Shown: positions 1 through 8,222 of the stretch, piece by piece
Layout of the letters: each line of letters opens with the position of its first letter
Numbering within the stretch: the stretch's first letter is position 1
NCBI GenBank assembly: GCA_017307855.1
Contig: JAFKGD010000002.1
Span: 682,001-746,000, forward strand
DNA length: 64,000 nucleotides
DNA from: Burkholderiales bacterium
GTDB taxonomy: Bacteria > Pseudomonadota > Gammaproteobacteria > Burkholderiales > Burkholderiaceae_C
Direction: 5' to 3'
The notes under the pieces: model-generated
What the model was told of the DNA's origin: nothing
Seen by the model: only the letters and a program-made list of their open reading frames with translations
Databases searched by the model: none
Translations under genes and position numbers: made by a program

Positions 1-1262
1 ACCTCGGTGCCCACGTATTCGCTGCGCGAGCCGTAGCGGCGCGACGACCGCGGCGCCAGCCGGGCTTCGCGGCGCAGGCTGAAGTAGCGGCCGTGGTCAC
101 CCTCGTCGTGGCTGAGCGTGTCGTAGAGGGGGCGGAATTCCAGCGCCACGCCGCCCGCCTCGGGCTGCGCCTGCATGGCGGCGACCGAATGCACCTCGAA
201 ATCCATGGGGCGCGAGCGGTCGGGCACCACGTGGAATTCGGTCTCGCCGGGCGCCACGGCCACGTGGTCGGTGCGGTGCGCAAACAGGTTCACCACCGGC
301 ACGCAATGGAGCGCGAAGCGGCTGGCGTCGACCAGGGCCGCCAGGTCGCCGGGGGCGCGGTCGAGCAGCACCACGATCTCGACCTCGCGGCCCGGCATGC
401 GGCCCAGCGCCGGCGCCAGCCCCTGCAAGGCGAAGCCCAGGAAGCGCTCGGGGCAGGCGAAGTATTCGTGCAGCAGGTTGTGGCCATGAAAGCTCGTCCA
501 CGCCAGCGGCAGCAGGCGCTGCGAAGGTTCGAGCCCGTCGTGCACCAGGGCGCCCTGCGTGACCACGTGCGGCTGCGTGGACGAGAACTCGCCCGGCGCC
601 GCGATGAAGCTGGCGCAGGCGCCGGTGTGCAGCAGCTCGAAGAGGCGCGAGGCCACGGCGGCATCGCCGGCCAGGTGCACGGGCAGCCGGTCGAGCCCGC
701 GCAGGTCCGACAGGCGGCCCTCGCCCATCATGCGCAGCCGCAGGCGCAGGCTGCCCAGCGGCCGCACGCCTGCAGGCAGGCGCCGCTCGGGCACGGGAAT
801 GTCGGGCGGCACGCCGCCCAGCGAGGCGTGCGCGATCTCCAGCGGCCACAGCGTGACGGCCTGCCCGGTGCGGAATTCGCACGCCGTCTGCTCGCCCGGC
901 GGCACGCGCGAGAACAGCGCCGAGCCGCGCGGCAGCACGTGGCCCGCGCGCAGGTCGCCGTGGTTCACGTCGGGCAGCAGACGAGCGACGGCCATCGACG
1001 GCGTGGGACTGACGTAGTTGGGAAACAGCACTTCCAAGAGGCGCTGGGTGAAGCGCGGGAACTCGGCGTCCAGCCGGATGCGCATGCGCGCCGACATGAA
1101 CGAAAAGCCTTCGAGCAGGCGTTCGACATACGGATCGGCCACCTCGCCGGCCTGCATGCCGAGGCGACGCGCGATCTTGGGATGCAGCGCGGCGAATTCG
1201 CCCGCCAGCTCGCGCATGTAGACGAGTTCTTCGTTGTAGTAGTGGAGCAGGTGGGGGTCCAT
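1..1262 (-). CDS. tssF: T6SS baseplate subunit TssF (3' end outside window)
   Basis: TssF (ImpG/VasA family) builds the T6SS baseplate wedge with TssG, TssE and TssK. The reading frame opens with ATG at 1262 and stays open to the window edge, giving about 420 of the family's usual 580-630 residues. The N-terminus starts MDPHLLHYYNEELVYMREL and continues with a PYVERLLEGFSF segment, both typical of TssF. Further in, a RYFSLRREARLAP segment also matches the family. No strong Shine-Dalgarno precedes the ATG. It lies 50 bases after a degenerate tssL fragment rather than directly behind tssE, so the usual tssE-tssF linkage has been split by a 4.2-kb insert. tssG would be expected next, beyond the left edge. 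Confidence 0.93.
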   Translation of the reverse strand, partial: MDPHLLHYYNEELVYMRELAGEFAALHPKIARRLGMQAGEVADPYVERLLEGFSFMSARMRIRLDAEFPRFTQRLLEVLFPNYVSPTPSMAVARLLPDVNHGDLRAGHVLPRGSALFSRVPPGEQTACEFRTGQAVTLWPLEIAHASLGGVPPDIPVPERRLPAGVRPLGSLRLRLRMMGEGRLSDLRGLDRLPVHLAGDAAVASRLFELLHTGACASFIAAPGEFSSTQPHVVTQGALVHDGLEPSQRLLPLAWTSFHGHNLLHEYFACPERFLGFALQGLAPALGRMPGREVEIVVLLDRAPGDLAALVDASRFALHCVPVVNLFAHRTDHVAVAPGETEFHVVPDRSRPMDFEVHSVAAMQAQPEAGGVALEFRPLYDTLSHDEGDHGRYFSLRREARLAPRSSRRYGSRSEYVGTE

Positions 1263-1312
1263 GGTTTGTCCGGTGATCAGGTCAAAGGTCTTCGAGTGGA
1301 CTGGATGGCCGA

Positions 1313-1476
1313 TCAGCCAGCGGCCGCCATCTTGAGTTCTGCCCGCCGTTGGTGCCCGCGCCTGCGCCCTGCGTCGAGAGATTCACGGCAGCTTCGCGCG
1401 TGAGCGGCTGCTGTGCGGCCAGCCGCGCGGTCTGCTGCGCCACCCGCGTCATCTGCTCTTCTCTGTCGTCCGTCAT
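1313..1476 (-). pseudogene. Degenerate remnant of the tssL 3' end (OmpA-like domain)
   Basis: This short stretch is a broken second copy of part of tssL (12464-13798). It keeps the ATGA overlap with the upstream lipase gene that true tssL also has. Pieces then match the TssL OmpA domain: MTRVAQQTARLAAQQPL corresponds to TssL residues about 347-363, and LTREAAVNLSTQGAGAG to residues about 402-417. The last codons, RRAELKMAAAG, match the TssL end RRVELKVAAGG but lie in a different frame. At least three deletions and one frameshift are therefore implied. Homology runs just past the stop codon: GATGGCCGATCAGCCA occurs at both 1305-1320 and 12456-12471. It is not expected to make a functional protein, although a 64-codon frame remains open from the ATG to 1282. 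Confidence 0.85.
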
Positions 1477-3155
1477 CGCGCGGCTCCGGGTTTCGTGGTC
1501 TTGCCCGCGCCAATCGCTTGCGCCGCGCTGGCTGCGATGCGCGTGATGGCGTAGGCCGTTACGTGCTGCGCGATGCCGCTCTTGTAGGCAGGCTCGTGCT
1601 CGATGCCGGGAATACCGAAGATCTGATGCACGTTCGGCAACGGCGCGCGTCCGCTCGCCACCGGCACTGTGCCGTCTCCGCTGTCGGCAGCAGGTAGCAA
1701 CTGCACGTTGTACGTGGGAGCGCCTTGCACCGCGCCCCGCAATTGTTCGGGGTTGGTTCCGTCCATTACTGCCCTGTCATGGCGCACATCCAGCGCCTGC
1801 GTTCCGGCCAGGCGCTTCGAGCGCCATTCGGTCGGCAGGGTCTCGATCTGCCAGCACACCGTCTCGAAGCTGGGAACACCGTGGCCGTAGAAGGCGTAGG
1901 TGTTGGGGTGGTAGGGGACCGCTGCGGATGCGTTCAGCTTCGCGTGAAACGAAGAGGCCAGACGAAGGGTCTTGAGATACGTCGTCCACGTGAGCGGCTC
2001 ACCGTCCTTCGGCTTCAGCCAATCCTCTTTCACCAATCCCCACCACTGTTGGCGCTCCGTGTACACCGTGTCGTAGGGCTTGGCAGTGTCCATGCGACCG
2101 GCCATGGAAAGTGACGCGCTGTCGATATCGCGCACCTCCAACCAGGCTCGGGGATATTCCGCCGTGGGTAGCAGTTGCAGCGCTCCCGGCGATTGCGCGA
2201 AGACGGCCGTCACCTCCTGCCCCGTGGCACCGATGACACGGGCCACGCCCCAGCTCCCCAGCGCCGCCTTGCCTATACCGGAGGCACCTTCATCCATCAT
2301 GCCGACCTTGCAGCGCCGATAGGCCACGGGCGCGCCCACGGCCGGCATCACGCCATGCACCACGCCCGCGATCTTCTGCGCCATGCCCGGCAGTTGCGCG
2401 CAACGCCGCGCCACCAAGCCCCCCATGCTGTGGGTGATCACGATCACCTGGGTGCAGCGGCTCATGCCCCCGCTGTACTGCGCGATGATTTCGTCGATGC
2501 GCTTCGCCAGCCGCTGAGCCGCGATCTCGTTGTCGTCCAGCCAGTTGTAGCCGCAGGCGTGCACCGGGTAGCTCCAGCCCTGCGCGCTCCGGCTTTCGTC
2601 CTCCGTCAGGGGATCGAACGGTTTCTGCGCGCCCCAGGCTCGGCCATCCTTGACGACCAGCAGCGTTGCGCCCAAACGCCCGTAGGTATCCTCATCGGTT
2701 CCCTCGCAGCGCTGGCTGTTGAAGTTCTTCTCGGCCCAGACGAGGAATTCGTTGTAAGAGGTATGGCCCACCTCGCCCCAGCCGCGCGCGCGGAAATCGG
2801 CAGCGGTTCGCAGAACGCCTACGGGACTTTCGGGCACTTTGCCGCGGGGATCTACTTCCACGCGGTTTGGGTGTAGCAAGCGCTGGCGCTCACCCGCATT
2901 CTTGAATCCCATGGACAGGCCCAGTTTTTCCTCGTCGTCAAGCCTCCATACGGCATTCTCAGTCCCACTCTTCTTGAGATTACTCCCCATGATCCCAGGG
3001 ACGAACACGACGGGCAGAACATGGTTGAGCTGGACGACGATTTGCACGGTATCCGTGCGATGGGCTGGCGTCAGCGTTACCGTGACGCTGGGCTGACCAT
3101 TGGCGCCAGGTTGGGTGTAGAGACGTCGACGTGGCGGCACAGTGGTGGTGTTCAT
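1473..3155 (-). CDS. Tle4-like T6SS lipase effector, copy 1
   Basis: A 560-aa alpha/beta hydrolase, probably an antibacterial phospholipase effector of the Tle4/PGAP1-like type that is fired into neighbouring cells. The first strand and oxyanion region is VPGIMGSNL (52-60). The nucleophile elbow is THSMGG, with Ser243. An SGDGTVP segment supplies a likely catalytic Asp494 and EHEPAY a likely His520. No signal peptide or PAAR/Rhs domain is present, so delivery must rely on VgrG, Hcp or PAAR. ATG at 3155 was chosen because it aligns with the start of copy 2 and lies 38 bases after the tli4 stop; upstream in-frame ATGs would run into tli4. It is homologous along its whole length to the product of 13795-15465. 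The Tle4 assignment rests on the lipase fold plus pairing with Tli4-like genes; the lipid substrate is inferred. Confidence 0.75.
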   Translation of the reverse strand: MNTTTVPPRRRLYTQPGANGQPSVTVTLTPAHRTDTVQIVVQLNHVLPVVFVPGIMGSNLKKSGTENAVWRLDDEEKLGLSMGFKNAGERQRLLHPNRVEVDPRGKVPESPVGVLRTAADFRARGWGEVGHTSYNEFLVWAEKNFNSQRCEGTDEDTYGRLGATLLVVKDGRAWGAQKPFDPLTEDESRSAQGWSYPVHACGYNWLDDNEIAAQRLAKRIDEIIAQYSGGMSRCTQVIVITHSMGGLVARRCAQLPGMAQKIAGVVHGVMPAVGAPVAYRRCKVGMMDEGASGIGKAALGSWGVARVIGATGQEVTAVFAQSPGALQLLPTAEYPRAWLEVRDIDSASLSMAGRMDTAKPYDTVYTERQQWWGLVKEDWLKPKDGEPLTWTTYLKTLRLASSFHAKLNASAAVPYHPNTYAFYGHGVPSFETVCWQIETLPTEWRSKRLAGTQALDVRHDRAVMDGTNPEQLRGAVQGAPTYNVQLLPAADSGDGTVPVASGRAPLPNVHQIFGIPGIEHEPAYKSGIAQHVTAYAITRIAASAAQAIGAGKTTKPGAAR

Positions 3156-3193
3156 GGCAAGCGCTATCGGATGTGGTTCTTCAGGAGCCGTGT

Positions 3194-4354
3194 TCAACGC
3201 GGCTTTGGCGCGGGGCCGCCGTTGCCAGGCGACAGCCGCAACGACGACAGCCATGCATCCCACGCCTGCTCGACCTGATCGCGACTGAGTGGTGAGGGAT
3301 AGTTGCTGATACCAAACTGACCAGCATCCAGGGTGATCTGCAACCCTGGTCGTGCCCAGGTGAACTGCCCTTCGTCATTGCGCGCTGAGAACCTGAACTG
3401 CGCCGCTGACGAATCTTGGTCCCAGCCCTGCATCCCATACTCCTCAACGCGCAAGCCGGCGCGTTCCTGGCGCATGTGCCACACGCTTTTCGGTTGATCG
3501 CTTTCAACTCCGCCGAGCTGACCGATCAACGTAAGAAGTTCCGCGAACATGCCGGAGAGCGTCTCTTTCCCCTGCCCGGTCTTGCCCATCATGTCCACAT
3601 CGAGCTTCACCCAGCCTTTCTCCTTCGGCCACTGAAACTCGAAGACCGCTTTCTCCTCGTCGTACCCGATACGCTGCGCATCGAAGACGATCCCGTTCAT
3701 GCAAAACCCCTCGCCTGCGCGCTGCGGATCTTTGGCCCCTCGGAGGTTGCGCACCATGTGCTTCAGTCGATCCTCAGTCGGGGACGGATCGATCACCTTG
3801 TAGCGATCCTCGTCCAATCGTGGAGCACCTTCTGGAAGATACGAGGCAGATTCAATGCGGATGTGCCGCTTGTTCACATAGGCATGAATTTCCGTCTTGA
3901 TGCTTGAGATGCGGTAATTTTCGTTCGACAGATATCGCAGAAGCAGCGCATCGCCATTCTCCGTAGGTACGACTTCACTGCGTAGCAGAAGCGGAATCTC
4001 CATCTCCACGTTCTTCTCCTTCTTCAATTCGTCCATTCGAACCGTCACCCGGCGCCGGAATTCATCGAACTCCATCGCCGCCCCTTGGGGCATGTAGGCC
4101 TCCACCTTCTTGAAATTCTTGTCCAGACCGTAATAGAACTGCGCCAGATCGACGCTGGGGTCGCCCATGTCCTCGGGCAGGTCGATCAGGTAGCGGCCCA
4201 CGCAGTGCGTGCGCAGATTCGGTGAGAAGGTCTTCATGGTCGCAGGAACGTAGTTAGGAACTTGATGGCGATACCAGTACCAGCCGGTGATGCATGCAAG
4301 AGCAGCAAGGAGGAATAGGCCAATCCTGAAGTGGCGTATCGGGGCGAGATTCAT
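3194..4354 (-). CDS. Tli4-like immunity protein, copy 1
   Basis: A 386-aa membrane-anchored protein of the Tli4 family, which binds and blocks Tle4-type lipases in the periplasm. One N-terminal membrane segment (about residues 10-28) is followed by a short periplasmic lead and the family motif HCVGRYLIDLP (50-60). The remainder should face the periplasm. Its start overlaps the stop of the upstream tli4 copy (ATGA), so the two are translationally coupled, and the lipase gene follows 38 bases downstream. The N- and C-terminal thirds are almost identical to copy 2, but residues about 115-185 differ strongly. Family membership is recognised from the motif and gene context; specificity for the adjacent lipase is inferred. 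Confidence 0.75.
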   Translation of the reverse strand: MNLAPIRHFRIGLFLLAALACITGWYWYRHQVPNYVPATMKTFSPNLRTHCVGRYLIDLPEDMGDPSVDLAQFYYGLDKNFKKVEAYMPQGAAMEFDEFRRRVTVRMDELKKEKNVEMEIPLLLRSEVVPTENGDALLLRYLSNENYRISSIKTEIHAYVNKRHIRIESASYLPEGAPRLDEDRYKVIDPSPTEDRLKHMVRNLRGAKDPQRAGEGFCMNGIVFDAQRIGYDEEKAVFEFQWPKEKGWVKLDVDMMGKTGQGKETLSGMFAELLTLIGQLGGVESDQPKSVWHMRQERAGLRVEEYGMQGWDQDSSAAQFRFSARNDEGQFTWARPGLQITLDAGQFGISNYPSPLSRDQVEQAWDAWLSSLRLSPGNGGPAPKPR

Positions 4355-5514
4355 CGCGTGATCCCCGCGCTTTCCCGGCCCGGCGACAGCCGCAACGACG
4401 ACAGCCATGCATCCCACGCCTGCTCGACCTGGTCGCGACTGAGCGGTGAGGGATAGTTGCTGATACCAAACTGACCAGCATCCAGGGTGATCTGTAAACC
4501 CGGGCGCGTCCAGGTGAACTGTCCTTCGTCATTGCGCGCTGAGAACCTGAACTGCGCTGTGGACGAACCTTGATCCCAGCCCTGCATCCCGTACTCCTCC
4601 ACGCGCAAGCCAGCGCGTTCCTGGCGCTTGTGCCACACGCTTTTCGGTTGATCGCTTTCAACTCCACCGAGCTGACCAATCAACGTACGAAGTTCCGCGA
4701 ACATGCCGGAGAGCGTCTCTTTTCCCTGCCCGGTCTTGCCCATCATGTCCACATCGAGCTTCACCCAGCCTTTCTCCTGCGGCCACTGAAACTCGAAGAC
4801 CGCTTTCTCCTCGTCGTATCCGATACGCTGCGCATCGAACACGATCCCGTTCATGCAGAACCCTTCGCCTGCACGCAGTGGGGCTTTGGCCGCTCGAAGG
4901 TTGCGGACCATGTGTTTCAGTCGATCCTCGCTTGGTTGCGGATCGGCGTACGGATACAGGGGATCGGCCCCCTTGGAATACATCTCATCGGGAGGAAATG
5001 ACTCGGCCTCCAGGCGGATGTGGCGGTTGTTCACATAGGCATGCACTTCACTGATGACCGTCGAAGGCGACCCGGCCTCTACGCCGAGCCGCCTGAGCAA
5101 CAGCGCATCACCGTTGGGTGTGGGAACAATCTCGCTGCGCACGAGCAGCGGCATTTCAAGCTCGCTGTTCTTCTTCGTCTTCAGTTCGTCCATCCGAACC
5201 GTCACCCGGCGCCTGAACTCGTCGAACTCCATCGCCGCCCCTTGGGGCATGTAGGCCTCCACCTTCTTGAAATTCTTGTCTAGACCGTAATAGAACTGCG
5301 CCAGATCGACGCTGGGCTCGCCCATGTCCTCGGGCAGGTCGATCAGGTAGCGGCCCACGCAGTGCGTGCGCAGAGTCGGTGAGAAGGTCTTCATGGTCGC
5401 AGGAACGTAGTTAGGAACTTGATGGCGATACCAGTACCAGCCGGTGATGCATGCAAGAGCAGCAAGGAGGAATAGGCCAATCCTGAAGTGGCGTACCGGG
5501 GAGAAATTCATCAT
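4351..5514 (-). CDS. Tli4-like immunity protein, copy 2
   Basis: A 387-aa paralogue of the gene directly downstream, with the same N-terminal membrane anchor and CVGRYLIDLP motif. The start codon overlaps the tssE stop (ATGA), so translation is coupled to the structural operon; a second ATG follows at once and either could be used. The middle section (NSELEMPLLVRSEIVPTPNG onward, then PYADPQPSEDRLKHMV) resembles the third copy at 15500-16651 more than its tandem neighbour, whereas the C-terminal half is nearly identical to the neighbour. This mosaic suggests gene conversion after duplication. It is likely to give immunity against the lipase at 1473-3155, against a related toxin of other strains, or both. 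Confidence 0.75.
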   Translation of the reverse strand: MMNFSPVRHFRIGLFLLAALACITGWYWYRHQVPNYVPATMKTFSPTLRTHCVGRYLIDLPEDMGEPSVDLAQFYYGLDKNFKKVEAYMPQGAAMEFDEFRRRVTVRMDELKTKKNSELEMPLLVRSEIVPTPNGDALLLRRLGVEAGSPSTVISEVHAYVNNRHIRLEAESFPPDEMYSKGADPLYPYADPQPSEDRLKHMVRNLRAAKAPLRAGEGFCMNGIVFDAQRIGYDEEKAVFEFQWPQEKGWVKLDVDMMGKTGQGKETLSGMFAELRTLIGQLGGVESDQPKSVWHKRQERAGLRVEEYGMQGWDQGSSTAQFRFSARNDEGQFTWTRPGLQITLDAGQFGISNYPSPLSRDQVEQAWDAWLSSLRLSPGRESAGITR

Positions 5515-6161
5515 GTGACTTGGTCTTCGAGCGAAATGCGGCTGGTTTCCAGATCGACCGCCGTCTGCACGCGAAACGCCAGCGGGTAGGGCGACAGGTG
5601 CACCTCGCCGCTGATTTCGAAGCGCAGCAGATGGGGCTCGCGGGCCACGTCGGCGCCGTGCGGGGAGTGCAGCGGCGTGACCCGCAGCGAGCCGGGCGCC
5701 AGGCGCGGCTCGAAGTCCGCCAGCGCGCGGCGGATCATGGCTTCGAGCTCCCACCAGCGCCGGGCGAGCGACCAGCTGCCGGCCAGCGGCGGCAGGCCGA
5801 AGTTGAGCGTGGAGCCAGCGGCGTGCGGATACCGTGCGCGATCGATGCGGTCTTCCTGGTTCACGGTGCCCAGCAGCAGCGCCAGATCGCGGCGGATGAG
5901 TGCGCGCATGCGCTCGCGGCCCGGCGCATAGACATCGGGCGACTCGTGCGGCTGGCTGGGCTCGTCGTCCTGCAGCCGGTCGAACAGCGTGGGCAGGTAG
6001 GTGGGTGCCGCGCGCCGGTGCGCGGGCAGTGCGGCGTCGGCCGCCGGAGCTGCGACGGCGCGGGCGGCCGGGTGGTAGGCGCGGGCGGCGGCGTCCGGCG
6101 CCGGCGCGCGCGCGGGTGGCCCGGCGACGTCGACCGTCAGCGCGGTCATCGCATCATCCAT
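5511..6161 (-). CDS. tssE: T6SS baseplate subunit TssE (gp25-like)
   Basis: A 216-aa homologue of the phage T4 gp25 wedge protein, which joins the T6SS baseplate to the first sheath ring. The gp25-like region fills the C-terminal two thirds: LPTLFDRLQDDEP, then RRDLALLLGTVNQ, then NFGLPPL, and the late EPRLAPGSLRV segment that carries the conserved Glu-Pro-Arg. The first 65 residues are an Ala/Pro-rich extension longer than in most TssE proteins. ATG at 6161 overlaps the end of the FHA gene; ATG at 6149 is an alternative. The stop overlaps the start of the first tli4-like gene. Confidence 0.9.
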   Translation of the reverse strand: MDDAMTALTVDVAGPPARAPAPDAAARAYHPAARAVAAPAADAALPAHRRAAPTYLPTLFDRLQDDEPSQPHESPDVYAPGRERMRALIRRDLALLLGTVNQEDRIDRARYPHAAGSTLNFGLPPLAGSWSLARRWWELEAMIRRALADFEPRLAPGSLRVTPLHSPHGADVAREPHLLRFEISGEVHLSPYPLAFRVQTAVDLETSRISLEDQVT

Positions 6162-7368
6162 GGCGCACCCCGCTTGCATCCGGGTCACCTTCGGGGCTCG
6201 TTCCGGGGTTCGCGTTGGCGGCATCGCGCGGCAGGCCGTCCGACTCGCGCCGTGCCGCGCTGCCCAGGCGCAACGCGCTGTCGGCGGCCGGCAGGTGATG
6301 CTCGCGGCGCGTGAGGCTCGACAGCGCCTCGTGCGGCGCGGCGGCCGGTGCGGCGCCCAGCAGTGCTTCGAACCCCTCCGCGTGCCCGGACGCACCGCGC
6401 GGCGCAGAGGCCGGCGCGAAAAGGTGCAGCACGCTCAGCGCAGGTTCGTCGCCCAGCAGGTCGCCCTCGCCCAGCGCATCGACACGCGCGATGAGCGCGT
6501 CCATGGCGTCGGGCGTGGCCAGCAGGTCGTGCAGGCTCTCGTCGGGTCCGGCCGGGTGGACCAGTGCCGCGAACGCGTCCGGGGCCGCGCCGCTGCCGGC
6601 ACCCGTGCGCCCCGCCTGCGGGCGCCATGGCGCCTCGCTGCCCATCGCGGCGGGATCGACCAGCGTGGCGTGGTAGCGCCGGTGCAGCTCGCCCAGTACG
6701 GCGTCGCTGGAATGGGCGTCCGCCGCACCCGCCGCGTCCGGTGCGCTGCCTGCATGGCGGGCCGGATCGGTGTTGCCTGCCGCGGCGGGCGCATCAGCCA
6801 GCGCGTCGTGAATGGCGAAGGGCCATGCGCCGGTGGCGGCGAAGGTGGCACCGGCGTCGCCCGCCTGCGCCATCGCGCGTGCATCACTGCTACCGATCGA
6901 AGCCGGCAGGGCAGGCCATTCTTCCACCCCAGAGGGCGCAACGAAGCCGAGCCGCAGCAAGCCCACCTGCACCTCGTCACCCGACTGCAAGGGCACCCGC
7001 CGGCCGGGCGGCAGCGCTTCGCCGTTGACGGCGCAGGTGCGTGCGACCAACGCGTGTTCCAGCTCGAAGGGCCCCACGGGCGCGGCGTGTCCCGGCGGCG
7101 TACCGCGCGCGATCAGGCGCAGCGCGGCCAGGTGCGTGTGGTCTTCATCGGCGTGCGCGTTTGCATCGGCTTTTGCGCCACTGTCTTCGTCCAGCTGCGG
7201 CGCGAACCGCGCCACGTCCGCGCCCGAGTCCTCGATGCGCCGCCAGCGCCACAGCCCGCCGGTCTCGGCACCGTCCCGCAGCGCATGCGCCCGCAGCGCG
7301 ACGGCGGGTGCCTCGCCCGCAGGCTCGCCAGGCAGCGCCGGCACGGCAGCCACACCCGCGCCGCTCAT
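6154..7368 (-). CDS. T6SS-associated FHA-domain protein
   Basis: A 404-aa protein with a short FHA-like region at about residues 80-143. It shows the characteristic spacing of LRLIARG, a central strand, VNGEALPPGRRVPL and SGDEVQVGLLRLGF. FHA proteins of T6SS loci (Fha/TagH type) bind phosphothreonine or act as scaffolds that help switch the apparatus on. The remaining 260 residues are Ala/Gly/Pro/Asp-rich and look disordered, with a few helical stretches (SLHDLLATPDAMDALIARVD). No PpkA kinase or PppA phosphatase gene is seen in the window, so control by phosphorylation is unproven. The start overlaps the tagF stop (ATGA). Confidence 0.7.
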   Translation of the reverse strand: MSGAGVAAVPALPGEPAGEAPAVALRAHALRDGAETGGLWRWRRIEDSGADVARFAPQLDEDSGAKADANAHADEDHTHLAALRLIARGTPPGHAAPVGPFELEHALVARTCAVNGEALPPGRRVPLQSGDEVQVGLLRLGFVAPSGVEEWPALPASIGSSDARAMAQAGDAGATFAATGAWPFAIHDALADAPAAAGNTDPARHAGSAPDAAGAADAHSSDAVLGELHRRYHATLVDPAAMGSEAPWRPQAGRTGAGSGAAPDAFAALVHPAGPDESLHDLLATPDAMDALIARVDALGEGDLLGDEPALSVLHLFAPASAPRGASGHAEGFEALLGAAPAAAPHEALSSLTRREHHLPAADSALRLGSAARRESDGLPRDAANANPGTSPEGDPDASGVRHG

Positions 7369-8222
7369 CGCCCGCGCCTTCCCTGCCGGAAGACGCCCGC
7401 CAGGCTGGCCGAGGCGGCCACGATGCGCCCTTCGCCATCCTGCTGCCAGAACGCGGCATGCCGCGCTGCCGCGTGATCGCCCCCCGGCCACTGGGGCCAG
7501 GGCAGATGACGCACGCCGTGCAGGTAGTGCGACGAGGGCACGGGCGGCGGACCCGCGTCTGCCCCGGACGGCCGCGGCACCGGAAGCTGCTCTGCCAGCC
7601 AGCGCTGCAGCGCGGCAGCGCCCGGTGGCGGCGCGGCATCGAGCTGTGTGGCCAGATCGCACAGCCGGTGCCAGTCCCAGGCGCTGTCGGCACGGCGTGT
7701 TTCTGCAGCGGCGGGCCCGTCGTCGTCGAATGCCGCGGCCCGCAGCGCCAGCCGCTCCAGCAACTGCGCCTGGGCATGCCACCACGGCAGGCCGGCCACA
7801 GCCTGCGCATCGAGCCAGTGCACGTCCACGCAGCGCCACACGATGAGCGGATGGGCGCGGCCGACGCTGTCCTGGCTCGGCACCATCACACCCGCGACGT
7901 AGCGGCGGCCCGCGAAGGCCAGCACGCCAGGCGGCAGCACGAAGGCGACGGGCAGCGCCTGCAGGTCGGGCGGCGCGGGCTCCAGCTGCAGCCAGCCCGC
8001 CGGCGCCGGCCGCCGGGGCGTGGGTGCGAAGCGGCCAAGCCAGGCCTGCCAGTCGCGCGCGGCGTCCGCACCGGCGCGGTACTGCAGGTAGTCAGCGTGC
8101 GTGGGCAGCTTGCCCCACGCGGCCAGCGGCGGCGGGGCCAGGCGCAGGAACCAGCGATCCAGCCAGCGGCCCAGCCAGCGATCGAGTGTGCGGCGCACGA
8201 AGGTCATTGCCTGCGCTCCCAT
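7365..8222 (-). CDS. tagF: T6SS-associated protein TagF
   Basis: A 285-aa TagF-family protein. In other bacteria TagF is a post-translational brake on T6SS assembly and works with Fha. The family signature is at the N-terminus: AAWGKLPTHADYLQYR (about 34-49), then a Trp-rich core with LPVAFVLPPGVLAFAGR and VMVPSQDSVGRAHPL. ATG at 8222 was chosen because it overlaps the tssM stop (TGATG); ATG at 8207 is also possible. The location directly before the FHA gene supports a shared regulatory module. Confidence 0.85.
   Translation of the reverse strand: MGAQAMTFVRRTLDRWLGRWLDRWFLRLAPPPLAAWGKLPTHADYLQYRAGADAARDWQAWLGRFAPTPRRPAPAGWLQLEPAPPDLQALPVAFVLPPGVLAFAGRRYVAGVMVPSQDSVGRAHPLIVWRCVDVHWLDAQAVAGLPWWHAQAQLLERLALRAAAFDDDGPAAAETRRADSAWDWHRLCDLATQLDAAPPPGAAALQRWLAEQLPVPRPSGADAGPPPVPSSHYLHGVRHLPWPQWPGGDHAAARHAAFWQQDGEGRIVAASASLAGVFRQGRRGR

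Larger units (their letters stand above)
3194..5514 (-). repeat. Tandem duplication of the tli4-like gene (two units of about 1.16 kb)
   Basis: Two direct repeat units, 3194-4354 and 4351-5514, each span one complete immunity gene. Long blocks match almost perfectly at the DNA level, for example 3230-3330 against 4380-4490 and 4220-4340 against 5375-5500. The block around 3780-4000, compared with 4930-5160, has diverged and differs in length. Such a repeat is prone to unequal crossing-over, which would add or remove immunity genes. Confidence 0.85.

Noticed and set aside
3194-4417. Longer immunity and lipase starts beginning MGCMAVVVAAVA
   Set aside because: These in-frame extensions read through the 3' end of the upstream tli4 copies in another frame. 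The shared peptide only reflects the duplicated DNA.
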